The position numbers and the translations under genes were made by a program. From positions 1-20,389 of IMG/VR virus record IMGVR_UViG_3300007234_000148: a stretch of 20,389 nt of DNA; one strand, 5' to 3'. The notes under the pieces are model-generated. The model saw nothing but the letters and a program-made list of their open reading frames with translations, ran no database searches and had not been told where the DNA came from. Numbering within the stretch: the first letter of the stretch is position 1; the number at the start of each line of letters is the position of its first letter. Positions 1 to 8,803 of this stretch are shown one piece after another. The DNA comes from a virus.

Positions 1-692
1 TAACCGTAGCAATTCAGGAGTTAAAGAAAGGTCTTGAAGAATTAGTGAATCCTGTAAATCAAATTGTGGGCGCAGCAAACGCTATTGGTGATTCATTCGC
101 CCAGTCATTCAAAAGTGTTATTGACGGCAGCGCGACAGCGCAAGAAGCATTAGCTGGATTCTTCAGAAATATTGCGAGTTACTTCCTTGATATGGCAGTG
201 CAGATCATTCAGAAGATGATCACGATGTATATCTTGAACACCGTTGTTGGGTTGCTGCCTGGTAGTGGCTCGGCTCCTAGCTTCGGGAGTGGAGTTGGCT
301 CACTGCCGCTTTCTGGTGACTACAGCGGCCTCTCAGGTACTCCATTCGCGAAAGGTGGAGTATTCGCCAAGAACAAGATCGTGCCTTATGCCAAAGGCGG
401 CATCGTCAATAAGCCCACGATGTTTGCCTACGCCAACGGTGGTACTGGCAGGTTCGGGCTCATGGGTGAAGCTGGTCCTGAGGCTATTCTTCCCTTACGA
501 CGCGGTCCAGGCGGCAAGTTAGGTGTTCAGGCTTCTGGCGGTGGTGGCGTTTCAGTTGGTAACATAAATATTACAGTTGAGAACAAAGGCGATCAATTGA
601 ATCCTGCAGCACAAAAGCAGCTAGCCGGTCAGGTTCAAGGTATCGTGTTATCAACGCTGGCGAATGAGCGCCGTAGCGGAGGAATGCTCTAA
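1..692 (+). CDS. Tail tape-measure protein, C-terminal part (lambda gpH-like), cut by left edge
   Basis: The frame is open from base 3 to the TAA at 690-692, so this is the 3' end of a gene that starts outside the window; the GTG at 45 is only an internal codon. Family knowledge: tape-measure proteins set tail length and fill the tail tube. What supports this is the C-terminal style: a hydrophobic/amphipathic stretch (ASYFLDMAVQIIQKMITMYI), then glycine-rich sequence with AKGG motifs, and the motif GLMGEAGPEAILPLRRG, which is typical of the end of lambda gpH-like tape measures. It is followed by a gpM-like gene whose ATG overlaps this stop by one base (TAATG), the standard order in lambda-type tails. 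The long coiled-coil part that would confirm the call is not in the window. Confidence 0.88.
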   Translation, partial: TVAIQELKKGLEELVNPVNQIVGAANAIGDSFAQSFKSVIDGSATAQEALAGFFRNIASYFLDMAVQIIQKMITMYILNTVVGLLPGSGSAPSFGSGVGSLPLSGDYSGLSGTPFAKGGVFAKNKIVPYAKGGIVNKPTMFAYANGGTGRFGLMGEAGPEAILPLRRGPGGKLGVQASGGGGVSVGNINITVENKGDQLNPAAQKQLAGQVQGIVLSTLANERRSGGML

Positions 693-1213
693 TGACCTAT
701 TTATCTTTCAATGACATCAAGCTTGAACGGACCACTTCCATAAAAACAACTTCAAGAGTGCAAAGGGCTCAGTTTGGGGATGGTTACAGTCAAGTTTTGA
801 CTGATGGCTTGAATGCAGACGTTGAAAGGTGGGATTGCACTACTGGTCTTTTAACCAATGAAGAGGCTTATTCAATTGAAAGCTATCTGCTTTCAACAAG
901 AGGGCAGGCAATTAACTGGATCAGTCCATTAAATACTAAGACGTTCTCTAGGCCGTTTGCTTCTGGTCAGCTCAAGCTTGGATATACAAATTTAAGCGCA
1001 TTGACTTTGACCGGATATACAAGGCCAGCTAATTACACGGCCAATCTTGTAACGGGTGTTCTAACGTCTGTTGACATTGCTGACGGGACGGTAGTCCCAA
1101 TTTCATTGACTCTTGCGGCTAAGAATTATCTTTTAGATGACGGCTGGACTTTGACGCCAGAGACGCCAGCATACGCTCGAATCAAGTTTGGCCTTACGCA
1201 GGTTTATGTATGA
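692..1213 (+). CDS. Minor tail protein, lambda gpM-like
   Basis: A 173-residue protein, longer than lambda gpM (about 109). The N-terminal half has the gpM-family pattern: a short strand, RVQRAQFGDGYSQVL, then a segment on cutting or joining (LLTNEEAYSIESYLLSTRG) and a W-containing strand (INWISP). Family knowledge: gpM joins the tail tip complex after the tape measure and gpL assemble. The C-terminal part (about residues 95-173) is beta-rich and less recognisable. ATG overlaps the tape-measure stop by one base and its own TGA overlaps the next ATG (ATGA), so the three genes look translationally coupled. The position between tape measure and gpL-like gene supports the call more strongly than the sequence alone. 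Confidence 0.8.
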   Translation: MTYLSFNDIKLERTTSIKTTSRVQRAQFGDGYSQVLTDGLNADVERWDCTTGLLTNEEAYSIESYLLSTRGQAINWISPLNTKTFSRPFASGQLKLGYTNLSALTLTGYTRPANYTANLVTGVLTSVDIADGTVVPISLTLAAKNYLLDDGWTLTPETPAYARIKFGLTQVYV

Positions 1214-1917
1214 CGCAAACGCCTCCTAACGCTGAAGTTTTTAAGCCACAGCTGCCGCAGATTATTGATCTGTTTACGCTCGACATTACAGCAATTTTGC
1301 CTTCTGGCTCGTCAGACCAAGCGATTTATAGATTTGCAAATTGGTCACAAGTTAATGGCGCTGATGTTGTCTATCAAACGAACACTTATACGGCGTTGCC
1401 TCTAGAGGCATCAGGGTTTGAGCTAAACACCAAAGGGCAGTTGGCGCGTCCAAGCTTGACGTTTGCAAACGTAGGTCTTGGCATTACCGCTTTGACCAAC
1501 ACTTATGAAGATCTTGTTGGCGCAACGGTCCAGAGGATTCGCACGTTAACGACTTATCTTGACGGTGCTGAAGCTGCTGATCCAAACGCTTACTGGGGGC
1601 CAGACGAATGGATTGTTGAGCAAAAAAGCAGCGAAACTAAGTTAGCGGTATCTTTTCAGCTGGCGATTCCATTTGATCTTGAAGGACGTGCATTGCCTGG
1701 TCGCAGGTTGTTGCGTGAGCAATGTCAGTGGAGATATAGAAGCAATATTGGCTGCCATTACAGTGGAAGCAATTATTTCAACGCTAATGATCAAAGCGTT
1801 GCCAGCCTTAGCAATGATGTTTGCGGAAAACGTTTAACCAGTTGTCAACTAAGGTTTGGTAATACGTCAAGGCTGCCATTTGGCGGCTTTCCTGGTCTTA
1901 CGGACGCAATGGGCTAA
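1210..1917 (+). CDS. Minor tail protein, lambda gpL-like, with four-Cys C-terminal cluster
   Basis: A 235-residue protein matching the usual gpL length. The N-terminal part reads PQIIDLFTLDITAI, then a beta-rich domain with LNTKGQLARPSLTFANV, as in gpL homologues. The C-terminal part has LLREQCQWRYRSNIGCHYSG and four cysteines at residues 172, 182, 205 and 212. In lambda, gpL carries an oxygen-sensitive iron-sulfur cluster in its C-terminal domain; the same four-Cys arrangement makes cluster binding likely here (inference). gpL acts in the tail tip complex. It starts at ATG 1210, overlapping the gpM-like stop as ATGA, and ends three bases before the gpK-like ATG. Confidence 0.9.
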   Translation: MTQTPPNAEVFKPQLPQIIDLFTLDITAILPSGSSDQAIYRFANWSQVNGADVVYQTNTYTALPLEASGFELNTKGQLARPSLTFANVGLGITALTNTYEDLVGATVQRIRTLTTYLDGAEAADPNAYWGPDEWIVEQKSSETKLAVSFQLAIPFDLEGRALPGRRLLREQCQWRYRSNIGCHYSGSNYFNANDQSVASLSNDVCGKRLTSCQLRFGNTSRLPFGGFPGLTDAMG

Positions 1918-1920
1918 ACG

Positions 1921-2643
1921 ATGCTTTCTCAGTACAACAATCCGATTACGGGCGAACAGCAAGCAAGCATCCGTGCTTATGCAGAAGAGGCTCACCCTGT
2001 TGAGGCTTGTGGCTTTGTGCTTGTCGATGGAACGGTGGTGGAATGTACCAACACCGCAACACAGCCTGACACGTTCGTTATCAGTGCAGAAGAGACGGCT
2101 TTGTACTTAGACGATGCTGTTGCTTCGTGGCATAGCCATGCAGATTACGCAAGCATGAGCTTTGCGGACATTAATGCTTCCAAAGCGTTGAATTTGCCGT
2201 ATGTGGTCTTTAACTGTGCCAGCACAGAGTTCTATTACTTTGATCCGCGCCAGTCAGTAGGTCTGGTGGGACGTCCGTGGATGTATGGCGGTTATGACTG
2301 TTATTCAGCAGTCCGCGATTGGTATGCGCAGGAAATGGGCGTTGAGATGGCTGATTATGAACGCTTGTACGAGGGTGAATGGTCTCAGCGAGGTTTTACG
2401 CATTTTGAGGACAACTTCGCGGCTGAGGGCTTTTTCAAGATTCCTAAGACCGTTGATTTGCAACGTGGGGATGTGTTGTTGTTTCGGATCAGGAACGATC
2501 ACACTTGTAACCACGTTGCAGTATTTGAGGACGTAGAGGCCAATCAGATTTATCAGCACTTGGTTGATCGGGACTCAGCAATAATGGCTTACAGCGGCTA
2601 TTTCCGCGATAATACGTTCATGGTTCTGAGGCGCGACGGCTAA
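1921..2643 (+). CDS. Tail tip protein, lambda gpK-like: JAMM domain plus NlpC/P60 domain
   Basis: A 240-residue two-domain protein. The N-terminal JAMM/Mov34 metalloprotease-like domain shows E28 (HPVEACGF), H71 and H73 (WHSH) and D83 (SFAD). The C-terminal NlpC/P60 domain shows C127 (GGYDCYSAV), H198 (NHVAVFED) and H213 (YQHLVD), the Cys-His-polar arrangement of cell-wall endopeptidases. Family knowledge: lambda gpK is a tail tip assembly protein thought to process tail proteins or open peptidoglycan at DNA entry. Odd point: the distance from the second His of the HxH to the Asp is nine residues rather than the usual ten, with the conserved Pro after HxH replaced by Ala. Starts three bases after gpL-like stop; its TAA overlaps the next ATG. 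Confidence 0.92.
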   Translation: MLSQYNNPITGEQQASIRAYAEEAHPVEACGFVLVDGTVVECTNTATQPDTFVISAEETALYLDDAVASWHSHADYASMSFADINASKALNLPYVVFNCASTEFYYFDPRQSVGLVGRPWMYGGYDCYSAVRDWYAQEMGVEMADYERLYEGEWSQRGFTHFEDNFAAEGFFKIPKTVDLQRGDVLLFRIRNDHTCNHVAVFEDVEANQIYQHLVDRDSAIMAYSGYFRDNTFMVLRRDG

Positions 2644-3293
2644 TGGTTACCATCCGGTTATTAGGAGAAGCTGGTCGGCGTTATGGACGCAGGTTTCAGC
2701 TTGCTGTGAAGACACCTGCTGAGGCTTTAAGGGCACTGTGCTTGCAGATCCCTGGGCTTAGACAGTATTTGCTGGAGTCAGGTGAAAAGGGGGTCGATTG
2801 GCGCGTTGTAACTGATCATGCGGAAGGGCTTGATGAAGATCAGATGTTGTGGCCGCTGAGTAAGCGGATGGTGTTAGCTCCATTGCCTGCCGGTCGTGGT
2901 GGAGTGGGCAAGATTGTTGCTGGCGTGGCATTGGTTGCTGTAGCAGTTTTATTTGCGCCTGCCGGTTTACTGGCTGGATCCGTGTTTGGTTTCACTCTTG
3001 GTTCCTCGGCAGCCATGGCTGTTGGCGCAATCGGCGCTTCACTGATCTTTGGTGGCGTAGCAGACCTGTTAACACCAACGCCCAAGATGCCCAATGTTAA
3101 AGGCGGTGGCCTGGGTGGCGGGTCGAGTTCAACATCAGGTCGGGATAGGGATGAACAACTGAACAGCTTTGCCTTTGATAAGTCGAACGCGAATACAGTG
3201 CAAGGAGACGTGGTTCCTGTTCTTTACGGTGAGCGCATCATTGGCGCTTTGCCTGTTCTGAGCTTTGGCCTTGAATTGCAGAATTACTTGTGA
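2643..3293 (+). CDS. Tail assembly protein, lambda gpI-like
   Basis: A 216-residue protein of normal gpI length. The N-terminal ubiquitin-like region reads VTIRLLGEAGRRYGRRFQL, followed by AEALRALCLQIPGLRQYL, both typical of the lambda tail assembly protein I family. The middle (about residues 88-145) is a long glycine/alanine-rich hydrophobic stretch with two membrane-like segments, also usual for the family. The C-terminal part is GGGSSSTSGRDRDEQLNSF and then a beta segment with VVPVLYGERIIGA, which often precedes gpJ. Coupled on both sides: ATG overlaps the upstream TAA, and its TGA overlaps the gpJ-like ATG at 3293. Role is in tail tip assembly; exact action is not known. Confidence 0.9.
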   Translation: MVTIRLLGEAGRRYGRRFQLAVKTPAEALRALCLQIPGLRQYLLESGEKGVDWRVVTDHAEGLDEDQMLWPLSKRMVLAPLPAGRGGVGKIVAGVALVAVAVLFAPAGLLAGSVFGFTLGSSAAMAVGAIGASLIFGGVADLLTPTPKMPNVKGGGLGGGSSSTSGRDRDEQLNSFAFDKSNANTVQGDVVPVLYGERIIGALPVLSFGLELQNYL

Positions 3294-6200
3294 TGGACGA
3301 TCAAACCCAAGTGAACAACCTAGAGGTCAGTGGTGCTGGCGGTGGTGGCGGTGGTCGCAGTACCCCTCCGACAAAACAGGTTGTCAATCAGACAGTTGTT
3401 GTTCAGAATCCATCAAGACAGCCAGTCGTTGAAGCTAATAACTTATTTTCAGTTGCATTTGCGAAAACAGTTTATGCGCTAAGCGAAGGTGTCCTTGAAG
3501 GCTTTCCTAATGGCATCAATAAGGACGTTTACCTTGACGGCGTTCCAATTCAAAATCCTAATGGGAAAAATAATTTTGAGGGTTTTACGCTTAAGTCAAG
3601 GCTAGGCGAAGACGAAACACAAACACCTATTAAAGGATTTAGTACAACTGAGAATACTGTTGGCGTCAATGTAAACGTCACGCAGGCTTCTGGTGCGATT
3701 ACAAGGGCAATTACAGATACGGACACAGAGCGTTGCCGGGTAATCATTGCCTTACCTTCTTTGCAGGCTCAAAACGAAAGCAACGGAGACATCTCTGGCA
3801 CAAGCGTTCAATTTAAGATCCAGGTCAATTCAAACGGTGGCAGTTATACAACTATCTCTTCGCCCACCATTAGCGGAAAATCAAACAGCGAGTTTCAACG
3901 CGCTTATGAGTTTGACCTACCTGGCACAGGCCCTTGGAACGTGCGACTTACAAGACTGACATCTGACAGTAGTAGTAGTTTTATTCAGAACACAATTAAT
4001 TGGCAGAGCTTTGTCGAAATTATTGATGAAAAGTTCGCTTATCCAAATACCGGCCTTGTCGCGCTAAAGGTTGATGCAAGGCAGTTCAACACGATCCCTG
4101 ATGTATCAGTCAAGCTTCGCGGTAAGCGTGTTCAGGTTCCTACCAATTATGACGCTGCAACTCGTACCTACACGGGGTTGTGGGACGGAACGTTTCAGAT
4201 GGCATGGACCGATAACCCTGCTTGGATCTTCCGTGACATCGTTCTAAACGAACGCTTTGGCGTCAAACGTTATATCAATTCTATTGCGATTGACCCTTGG
4301 TATCTTTACACCGTTTCTCAGTATTGTGATGAACTTGTGCCGTCTGGCAGTGGTGGAACGGAGCCTCGTTTCACTTGCAACGTTTACTTGCAAAATCCAG
4401 GCTCGGTCTATCAGGTTCTTAATTCACTGGCCTCTTGTTTCCGGGGTCTTATTTATTACAGCGAAGGTGAGCTGTATTTAACGCAGGACCGAGAGCAAGA
4501 CGTAGTTCAGCAATTTAGCGAAGCCAATGTTATTCAAGATGTAGGCGAAGACGGAAAGGTCTCGTCACCATGTTTTAGCTATACGGGTTCGGCCAGGGCA
4601 GCACGTAAGACCGTAGTTTTAGCAAACTGGGATGATCCAAATCAAGTTTATTCAAGCGTCACAGAGTACCAGCAAGATGATGAGCTACTGGACAAGCTTG
4701 GGTATAACCCTGTTGATCTTCGCTTGATTGGCGTTACCTCTCGCGGTCAAGCTTTACGTGCTGCCAAGCATACGCTTTTCAGTGACAGGTATGAAACAGA
4801 AAAGGTTAGTTTCCGCATTGGAGCGGAAGGCATTGCGGCTGGCGTTGGCGAGATTATTAAAATTGCTGACCCATTAAAGCAAGGTCAACGTTTAGGCGGT
4901 CGCATCGTAGCTGTTGACGGAAACTTTATTACAGTCGATGCAGTCTTAACGTTATCGCCTGGAACTGACTACACGTTGACTGTTGTAATCCCTGAAGGGG
5001 AGACGGTTACCAACAATGATGGCTCGACAAAAGTAAATCCAAAGCTAGAGGTTTTAACTGTTGTCAGCTCTAGCGATATTGGCTTTCAAACTTTTGACGA
5101 GGGTAATATTTTGACCGAGGACTCGGACGAAGTAATAACGCAAAGTGCTGATAATTTAATCGCTCGATATGCTTCAAGCGACGCAACTACAACTATGTTT
5201 GAAGTGAGTTCAGCGGTGCCAACACAGGTCGGCGCTTTATGGGTGCTTGAGTGGACATCGATGAAGGCTGCGACTTATCGGATCATCTCAATATCAGAAG
5301 TTGAGTCTTTGATTTATCAAGTTGAAGCTATTCAATACAACAGCAGCAAATATGATTACGTTGACAACGATTTGCCCGTAGCGATACCAAAGGATCGCTT
5401 TACCCTTCAGCCCGTTGGTGTGCCAGCAAGCGTTGGCGCAATTCTTGTTTATTCAAATGGTCAAACATCAATTCTGGCCTCATGGCGTGCTCCTCAAGTA
5501 AATAATTCAATTGATCTTTTAGTAAGGGGTTACAGGTATCAGTGGAGAAAGGTTGATGACACGGAGTGGTCAAGCATTGCTGCATTGCAAGCAACAGCAG
5601 TCGAAATACCTCTTTCGACTCACACTTTCGGCAATGCGTATCAAGTTCGCGTTTCTTCTGTAAATCGTTTAGGCAGTCAGTCTGACTGGGTTGTTTATGA
5701 CGTTGATCCCTTTGATCCTATTCCTGATTTGAGTGATGTTGCTTTTGGGGCAACGGTTACGCACGCCAATCAACCAGATGGCACTCAATTAATCATCGTT
5801 GATCCTGGTACATGCCCGATTTTGCCTCGAATTAGTGGTTTTAAATGCTGGGTCAAACCTAGAAACCTTTCTTCTGGCGAAATTCCTGGAGTCAAGCCGC
5901 CTAACGATGATGGCTGGTATTTCTTGGCAGACATACCTTTAACTGGTTACTACACCGTTGCGTTCCATGCTCCAGATACTTACGACGTTCGCGTTAATTT
6001 TACGAGTTCAATTTTTGGCGAAAGTCCAAGTGATTACATTTATGACTTTGTGGAGCGCGGCGAAATTGCGCCTCCCACTCCAAGCAACTTTAGTGTTGTT
6101 GAAAATCAAAACAGTAGTGGCAAGCGTTTTAGCTGGCAATTACCCACGACAGAGTATGGCAGTTGGGACCAAGGTCTTGTTGCTGATGTCGTGAGTTACG

Positions 6201-7678
6201 AAGTCAGGTATAAAAACGGAAATATTGCCTTAAATATTATTGGGTTTGATGTTCAGACCGATCTTGTAACAGTAAAAACAGCAACGGTTATCGGTACTCG
6301 CGTCAATCAACACTTGTTAGATGTTGGTGATGAAATTGTGTTCGCCGCATCATCCGGCACGCTGCCTACTGGGATTTCTGACGGGGTAACTTACTACGTC
6401 GCAAGCGATGGCTTTACAAGTACAGCATTTAAAGTTAGCGCAACAAATGGCGGGGCGGCTATTAATTTTAGCGGAACTGCTAACGGCACTTATAACGTCG
6501 CTGGGCCAGCGGATTTAAAAACTCGACTAGACATTACTGCTAGCTGGGGGGCTGGGATAGAACTTGCCTCGGGTGGCTTGCCTGCTCAACAGCAATGGTT
6601 TGAAACTAGCTTGTTCGATGTAGATCGTTACGTTGTGATGGTCAAGTCAGTTGATGCAACGCAATGGCGTGCAGATATTCCGGCGTATGTGTTGGTAAAT
6701 ATTGGCGCTCCTCCAATTAGCAACGCAGTTCAATCAATTGATGCTAAAAATGCGCCAACCAACAACTGGCCTGGAGCCTATGACAACTGCTCTGTTGTCG
6801 GTGGCAGCATCGTTCAAACAGATCCAACATTGGACTCTTATTTTACCTGGAATTTTGACAATAATAATCTTGAAAGCGCATTGCTTCTGTCTACGACGGC
6901 AACAGCAACATATTCTCATTCGCTAGTAGCCTTAACAGGTGAAGCGACTGAAATAGCGCAAGAAAATGATTTTAATGTTTTGCAAGAAGACAAGCCTCTT
7001 GTGATAGATGTTTCTAATAACAATTTCTCAATTCAAAGAAACGGAATCACTGTTGAACATAACTTAAATCTCAACGACACTTTAGAATTTGTCGCTGTTT
7101 CTGGATCTCTCCCCACGGGAATATCAGCAAGCACTCTTTACTATGTGGTATCCACTGACCTAACGCTTACGACATTTCGAGTTGCTTCCAGTCAGGGTGG
7201 TACTGCAATAGTTCTGACCGGTTCTGCGTCTGGAACTTATGCGGCTTATGGATTCAAAATATTAGGCGAGCAGAGATATTACGATCTCAATGAGCTAACA
7301 GAAGGCGGTATTGTTCACCCTTATGCCCCATATGAAAAACTTCTTGGCGACGTGTATCGCGTTGAGACTCGCTTTAAAAGCCCTGACGGTGGGACGACTG
7401 CTGGCAACATCACGGCATTAACGGCTCAGCTTGACTATCCCGACGTGATCGAGAAGCAAAACGATGTTTCAATTTCTAACGTTGGAACGGCAGTAGCGTT
7501 GACCAAAACATTCCGAGCGGTTTCAAGCGTTTCGATTACAGCTCTTCAGACAGGTGGAAGCACTGCTGTTACGGCTGTCGTTACGGCTAAAACCACCAGC
7601 TCCGTTACTATTAAGTGTCTGGACTCCAGCGGGACCGGGGTCACTGGCCTTGTTGACATCACAGTAATTGGTTACTAA
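3293..7678 (+). CDS. Central tail hub / host specificity protein, lambda gpJ-like
   Basis: A 1461-residue protein, larger than lambda gpJ (about 1130). I chose ATG 3293, which overlaps the gpI stop as TGATG; a GTG directly upstream (3290) is also in frame. The N-terminal hub has a Gly-rich start and ALSEGVLEGFPNG followed by DGVPIQNPNGKNNFEG, as in gpJ. Around residues 308-415 lies the tail-tip hub domain (NPAWIFRDIVLNERFG, FRGLIYYSEGELYLTQDR). Fibronectin type III-like domains follow from about 705 and 925. Two copies of a ~65-residue LPTGI..YYV..FKVS module sit near 1002-1070 and 1252-1319. The C-terminal ~80 residues are Thr/Val/Ser-rich and are likely the receptor-contacting tip. In lambda gpJ forms the trimeric tip and sets host specificity. 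Stop TAA overlaps the next ATG. Confidence 0.92.
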   Translation: MDDQTQVNNLEVSGAGGGGGGRSTPPTKQVVNQTVVVQNPSRQPVVEANNLFSVAFAKTVYALSEGVLEGFPNGINKDVYLDGVPIQNPNGKNNFEGFTLKSRLGEDETQTPIKGFSTTENTVGVNVNVTQASGAITRAITDTDTERCRVIIALPSLQAQNESNGDISGTSVQFKIQVNSNGGSYTTISSPTISGKSNSEFQRAYEFDLPGTGPWNVRLTRLTSDSSSSFIQNTINWQSFVEIIDEKFAYPNTGLVALKVDARQFNTIPDVSVKLRGKRVQVPTNYDAATRTYTGLWDGTFQMAWTDNPAWIFRDIVLNERFGVKRYINSIAIDPWYLYTVSQYCDELVPSGSGGTEPRFTCNVYLQNPGSVYQVLNSLASCFRGLIYYSEGELYLTQDREQDVVQQFSEANVIQDVGEDGKVSSPCFSYTGSARAARKTVVLANWDDPNQVYSSVTEYQQDDELLDKLGYNPVDLRLIGVTSRGQALRAAKHTLFSDRYETEKVSFRIGAEGIAAGVGEIIKIADPLKQGQRLGGRIVAVDGNFITVDAVLTLSPGTDYTLTVVIPEGETVTNNDGSTKVNPKLEVLTVVSSSDIGFQTFDEGNILTEDSDEVITQSADNLIARYASSDATTTMFEVSSAVPTQVGALWVLEWTSMKAATYRIISISEVESLIYQVEAIQYNSSKYDYVDNDLPVAIPKDRFTLQPVGVPASVGAILVYSNGQTSILASWRAPQVNNSIDLLVRGYRYQWRKVDDTEWSSIAALQATAVEIPLSTHTFGNAYQVRVSSVNRLGSQSDWVVYDVDPFDPIPDLSDVAFGATVTHANQPDGTQLIIVDPGTCPILPRISGFKCWVKPRNLSSGEIPGVKPPNDDGWYFLADIPLTGYYTVAFHAPDTYDVRVNFTSSIFGESPSDYIYDFVERGEIAPPTPSNFSVVENQNSSGKRFSWQLPTTEYGSWDQGLVADVVSYEVRYKNGNIALNIIGFDVQTDLVTVKTATVIGTRVNQHLLDVGDEIVFAASSGTLPTGISDGVTYYVASDGFTSTAFKVSATNGGAAINFSGTANGTYNVAGPADLKTRLDITASWGAGIELASGGLPAQQQWFETSLFDVDRYVVMVKSVDATQWRADIPAYVLVNIGAPPISNAVQSIDAKNAPTNNWPGAYDNCSVVGGSIVQTDPTLDSYFTWNFDNNNLESALLLSTTATATYSHSLVALTGEATEIAQENDFNVLQEDKPLVIDVSNNNFSIQRNGITVEHNLNLNDTLEFVAVSGSLPTGISASTLYYVVSTDLTLTTFRVASSQGGTAIVLTGSASGTYAAYGFKILGEQRYYDLNELTEGGIVHPYAPYEKLLGDVYRVETRFKSPDGGTTAGNITALTAQLDYPDVIEKQNDVSISNVGTAVALTKTFRAVSSVSITALQTGGSTAVTAVVTAKTTSSVTIKCLDSSGTGVTGLVDITVIGY
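6298..6504 (+). repeat. LPTGI/YYV module, copy 1 (in gpJ-like protein)
   Basis: This codes for about 65 residues with the pattern H-x-L, D-x-[VL]-x-F, LPTG[IV], YYV, T-x-FKVS, GG-x-I, G-[ST]-A-x-GTY. The same pattern recurs at about 7048-7251 in the same gene and about 12800-13010 in the beta-helix fibre. Identity is at protein level; the DNA has diverged. Confidence 0.75.
7048..7251 (+). repeat. LPTGI/YYV module, copy 2 (in gpJ-like protein)
   Basis: Second copy of the ~65-residue module, reading EHNLNLNDTLEF, SLPTGISASTLYYVV, TTFRVASSQGG and GSASGTY. It lies about 185 residues downstream of copy 1's end, close to the C-terminal tip of the hub protein. Confidence 0.75.
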
Positions 7679-8769
7679 TGGCTGACGCACGCATTTCTCA
7701 GTTACCAGCCGCAACGACGGTTGATAGTCAAGACATTGTTCCGTTTACAAGCATTAGCGCGAGCGAGACGCGCAAAATTACGGCTAACAACCTGGCAATC
7801 AGGCTGGCGCAGCTGGGTCTAACGGTTGGAACGACTGTTCCAACAAGTCCTTACAACGGTCAGCTTTGGGTTGACACCAGCACAAACCCGCCAGTTCTGA
7901 AGGTTTATAACGGTGCAAGCTTTACAATTGTCAGTTTTCTGCCTGGTTCGTCAGTTGCTACAAGTCCAAGCAGCACAGCACCTTCGGGTCCAGCTTTAGG
8001 TCAATTATGGCTTGATACATCTCAAACGCCGGATGAGTTAAAGGTATATGACGGCGCGGCTTTCGTTCGGGTTGACCCTCAAGGGATTACTGATGCTGAT
8101 GCTGCCTCTAAATATCTACAAATCACGAACGCTGCTCTTACATATTTGCCATTGGCTGGCGGGACGCTAACGGGAGACCTGACCCTGACAGGCTCTCCAA
8201 CGACGACAAATATGGCCAGCAATAAGGGGTACGTTGATGCTCAAATTGCTGCGATTCCGGCAGTAACTGACCAGACGCCTGCTGGAACGGTTATTTATTC
8301 AGCACGATCTACCGCTCCAACTGGTTACATAAAAGCAAACGGTGCTGCGATTAGTCGATCAACATTTTCAGTGTTGTTTGCAGCGATCGGGACACAGTAC
8401 GGCGTTGGTGATGGGTCTACCACGTTCAACGTGCCTGATTTGCGTGGTGAGTTTATCCGGGGCTGGAGTGATGGTCATACGGTTGATAGCGGTCGAACGC
8501 TAGGCAGCAACCAAGGCGATCAGAACTCATCGCACAATCACGGCTTATCCGGAGGTGGCGTCTCTGGAACATTCGTAAGAAGTGTTTCGTTGAACAAGCA
8601 AAGCAACGAAGTACCCAATAGCCCTGACGAAGTTAATGTTCTTAATACTCAAACGAGCATTTCAGTTTCAACCGGTAGCCCGAACTATAGTCGGCCAACG
8701 GTGAACCACAGAGGCGGCTCAGAGTCACGTCCCAGAAACGTTGCCCTGCTGGCCTGTATCAAGACCTGA
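7678..8769 (+). CDS. Tail fibre with phage collar domain and HxH motif
   Basis: A 363-residue fibre protein. Residues 1-46 (MADARISQLPAATTVDSQDI...TRKITANNLAI) form an N-terminal segment shared with the next fibre. Two similar segments follow: GQLWVDTSTNPPVLKVYNGA (61-80) and GQLWLDTSQTPDELKVYDGA (108-127), probably beta-hairpin shaft repeats. Residues 155-190 read LPLAGGTLTGDLTL...NKGYVDAQI, a common fibre connector. Residues 202-262 are a phage tail collar domain (APTGYIKANGAAISR, FNVPDLRGEFIRGW). An HNHG motif at 286-289 resembles the metal-binding HxH of T4-type fibre tips. The C-terminus SRPRNVALLACIKT is the usual end of collar-domain fibres. ATG overlaps the gpJ-like stop by one base. 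Likely a receptor-binding fibre attached to the tail tip. Confidence 0.88.
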   Translation: MADARISQLPAATTVDSQDIVPFTSISASETRKITANNLAIRLAQLGLTVGTTVPTSPYNGQLWVDTSTNPPVLKVYNGASFTIVSFLPGSSVATSPSSTAPSGPALGQLWLDTSQTPDELKVYDGAAFVRVDPQGITDADAASKYLQITNAALTYLPLAGGTLTGDLTLTGSPTTTNMASNKGYVDAQIAAIPAVTDQTPAGTVIYSARSTAPTGYIKANGAAISRSTFSVLFAAIGTQYGVGDGSTTFNVPDLRGEFIRGWSDGHTVDSGRTLGSNQGDQNSSHNHGLSGGGVSGTFVRSVSLNKQSNEVPNSPDEVNVLNTQTSISVSTGSPNYSRPTVNHRGGSESRPRNVALLACIKT

Positions 8770-8803
8770 TCTGGCATTAAAATCAAGCTACTAGGGGTGC
8801 ATC

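Noticed and set aside
244-522. Other-frame ORFs over the tail genes (for example 244-522, 1856-2110, 4257-4481, 9885-10109)
   Set aside because: They sit inside well-supported tail genes and lack ribosome sites or recognisable sequence.
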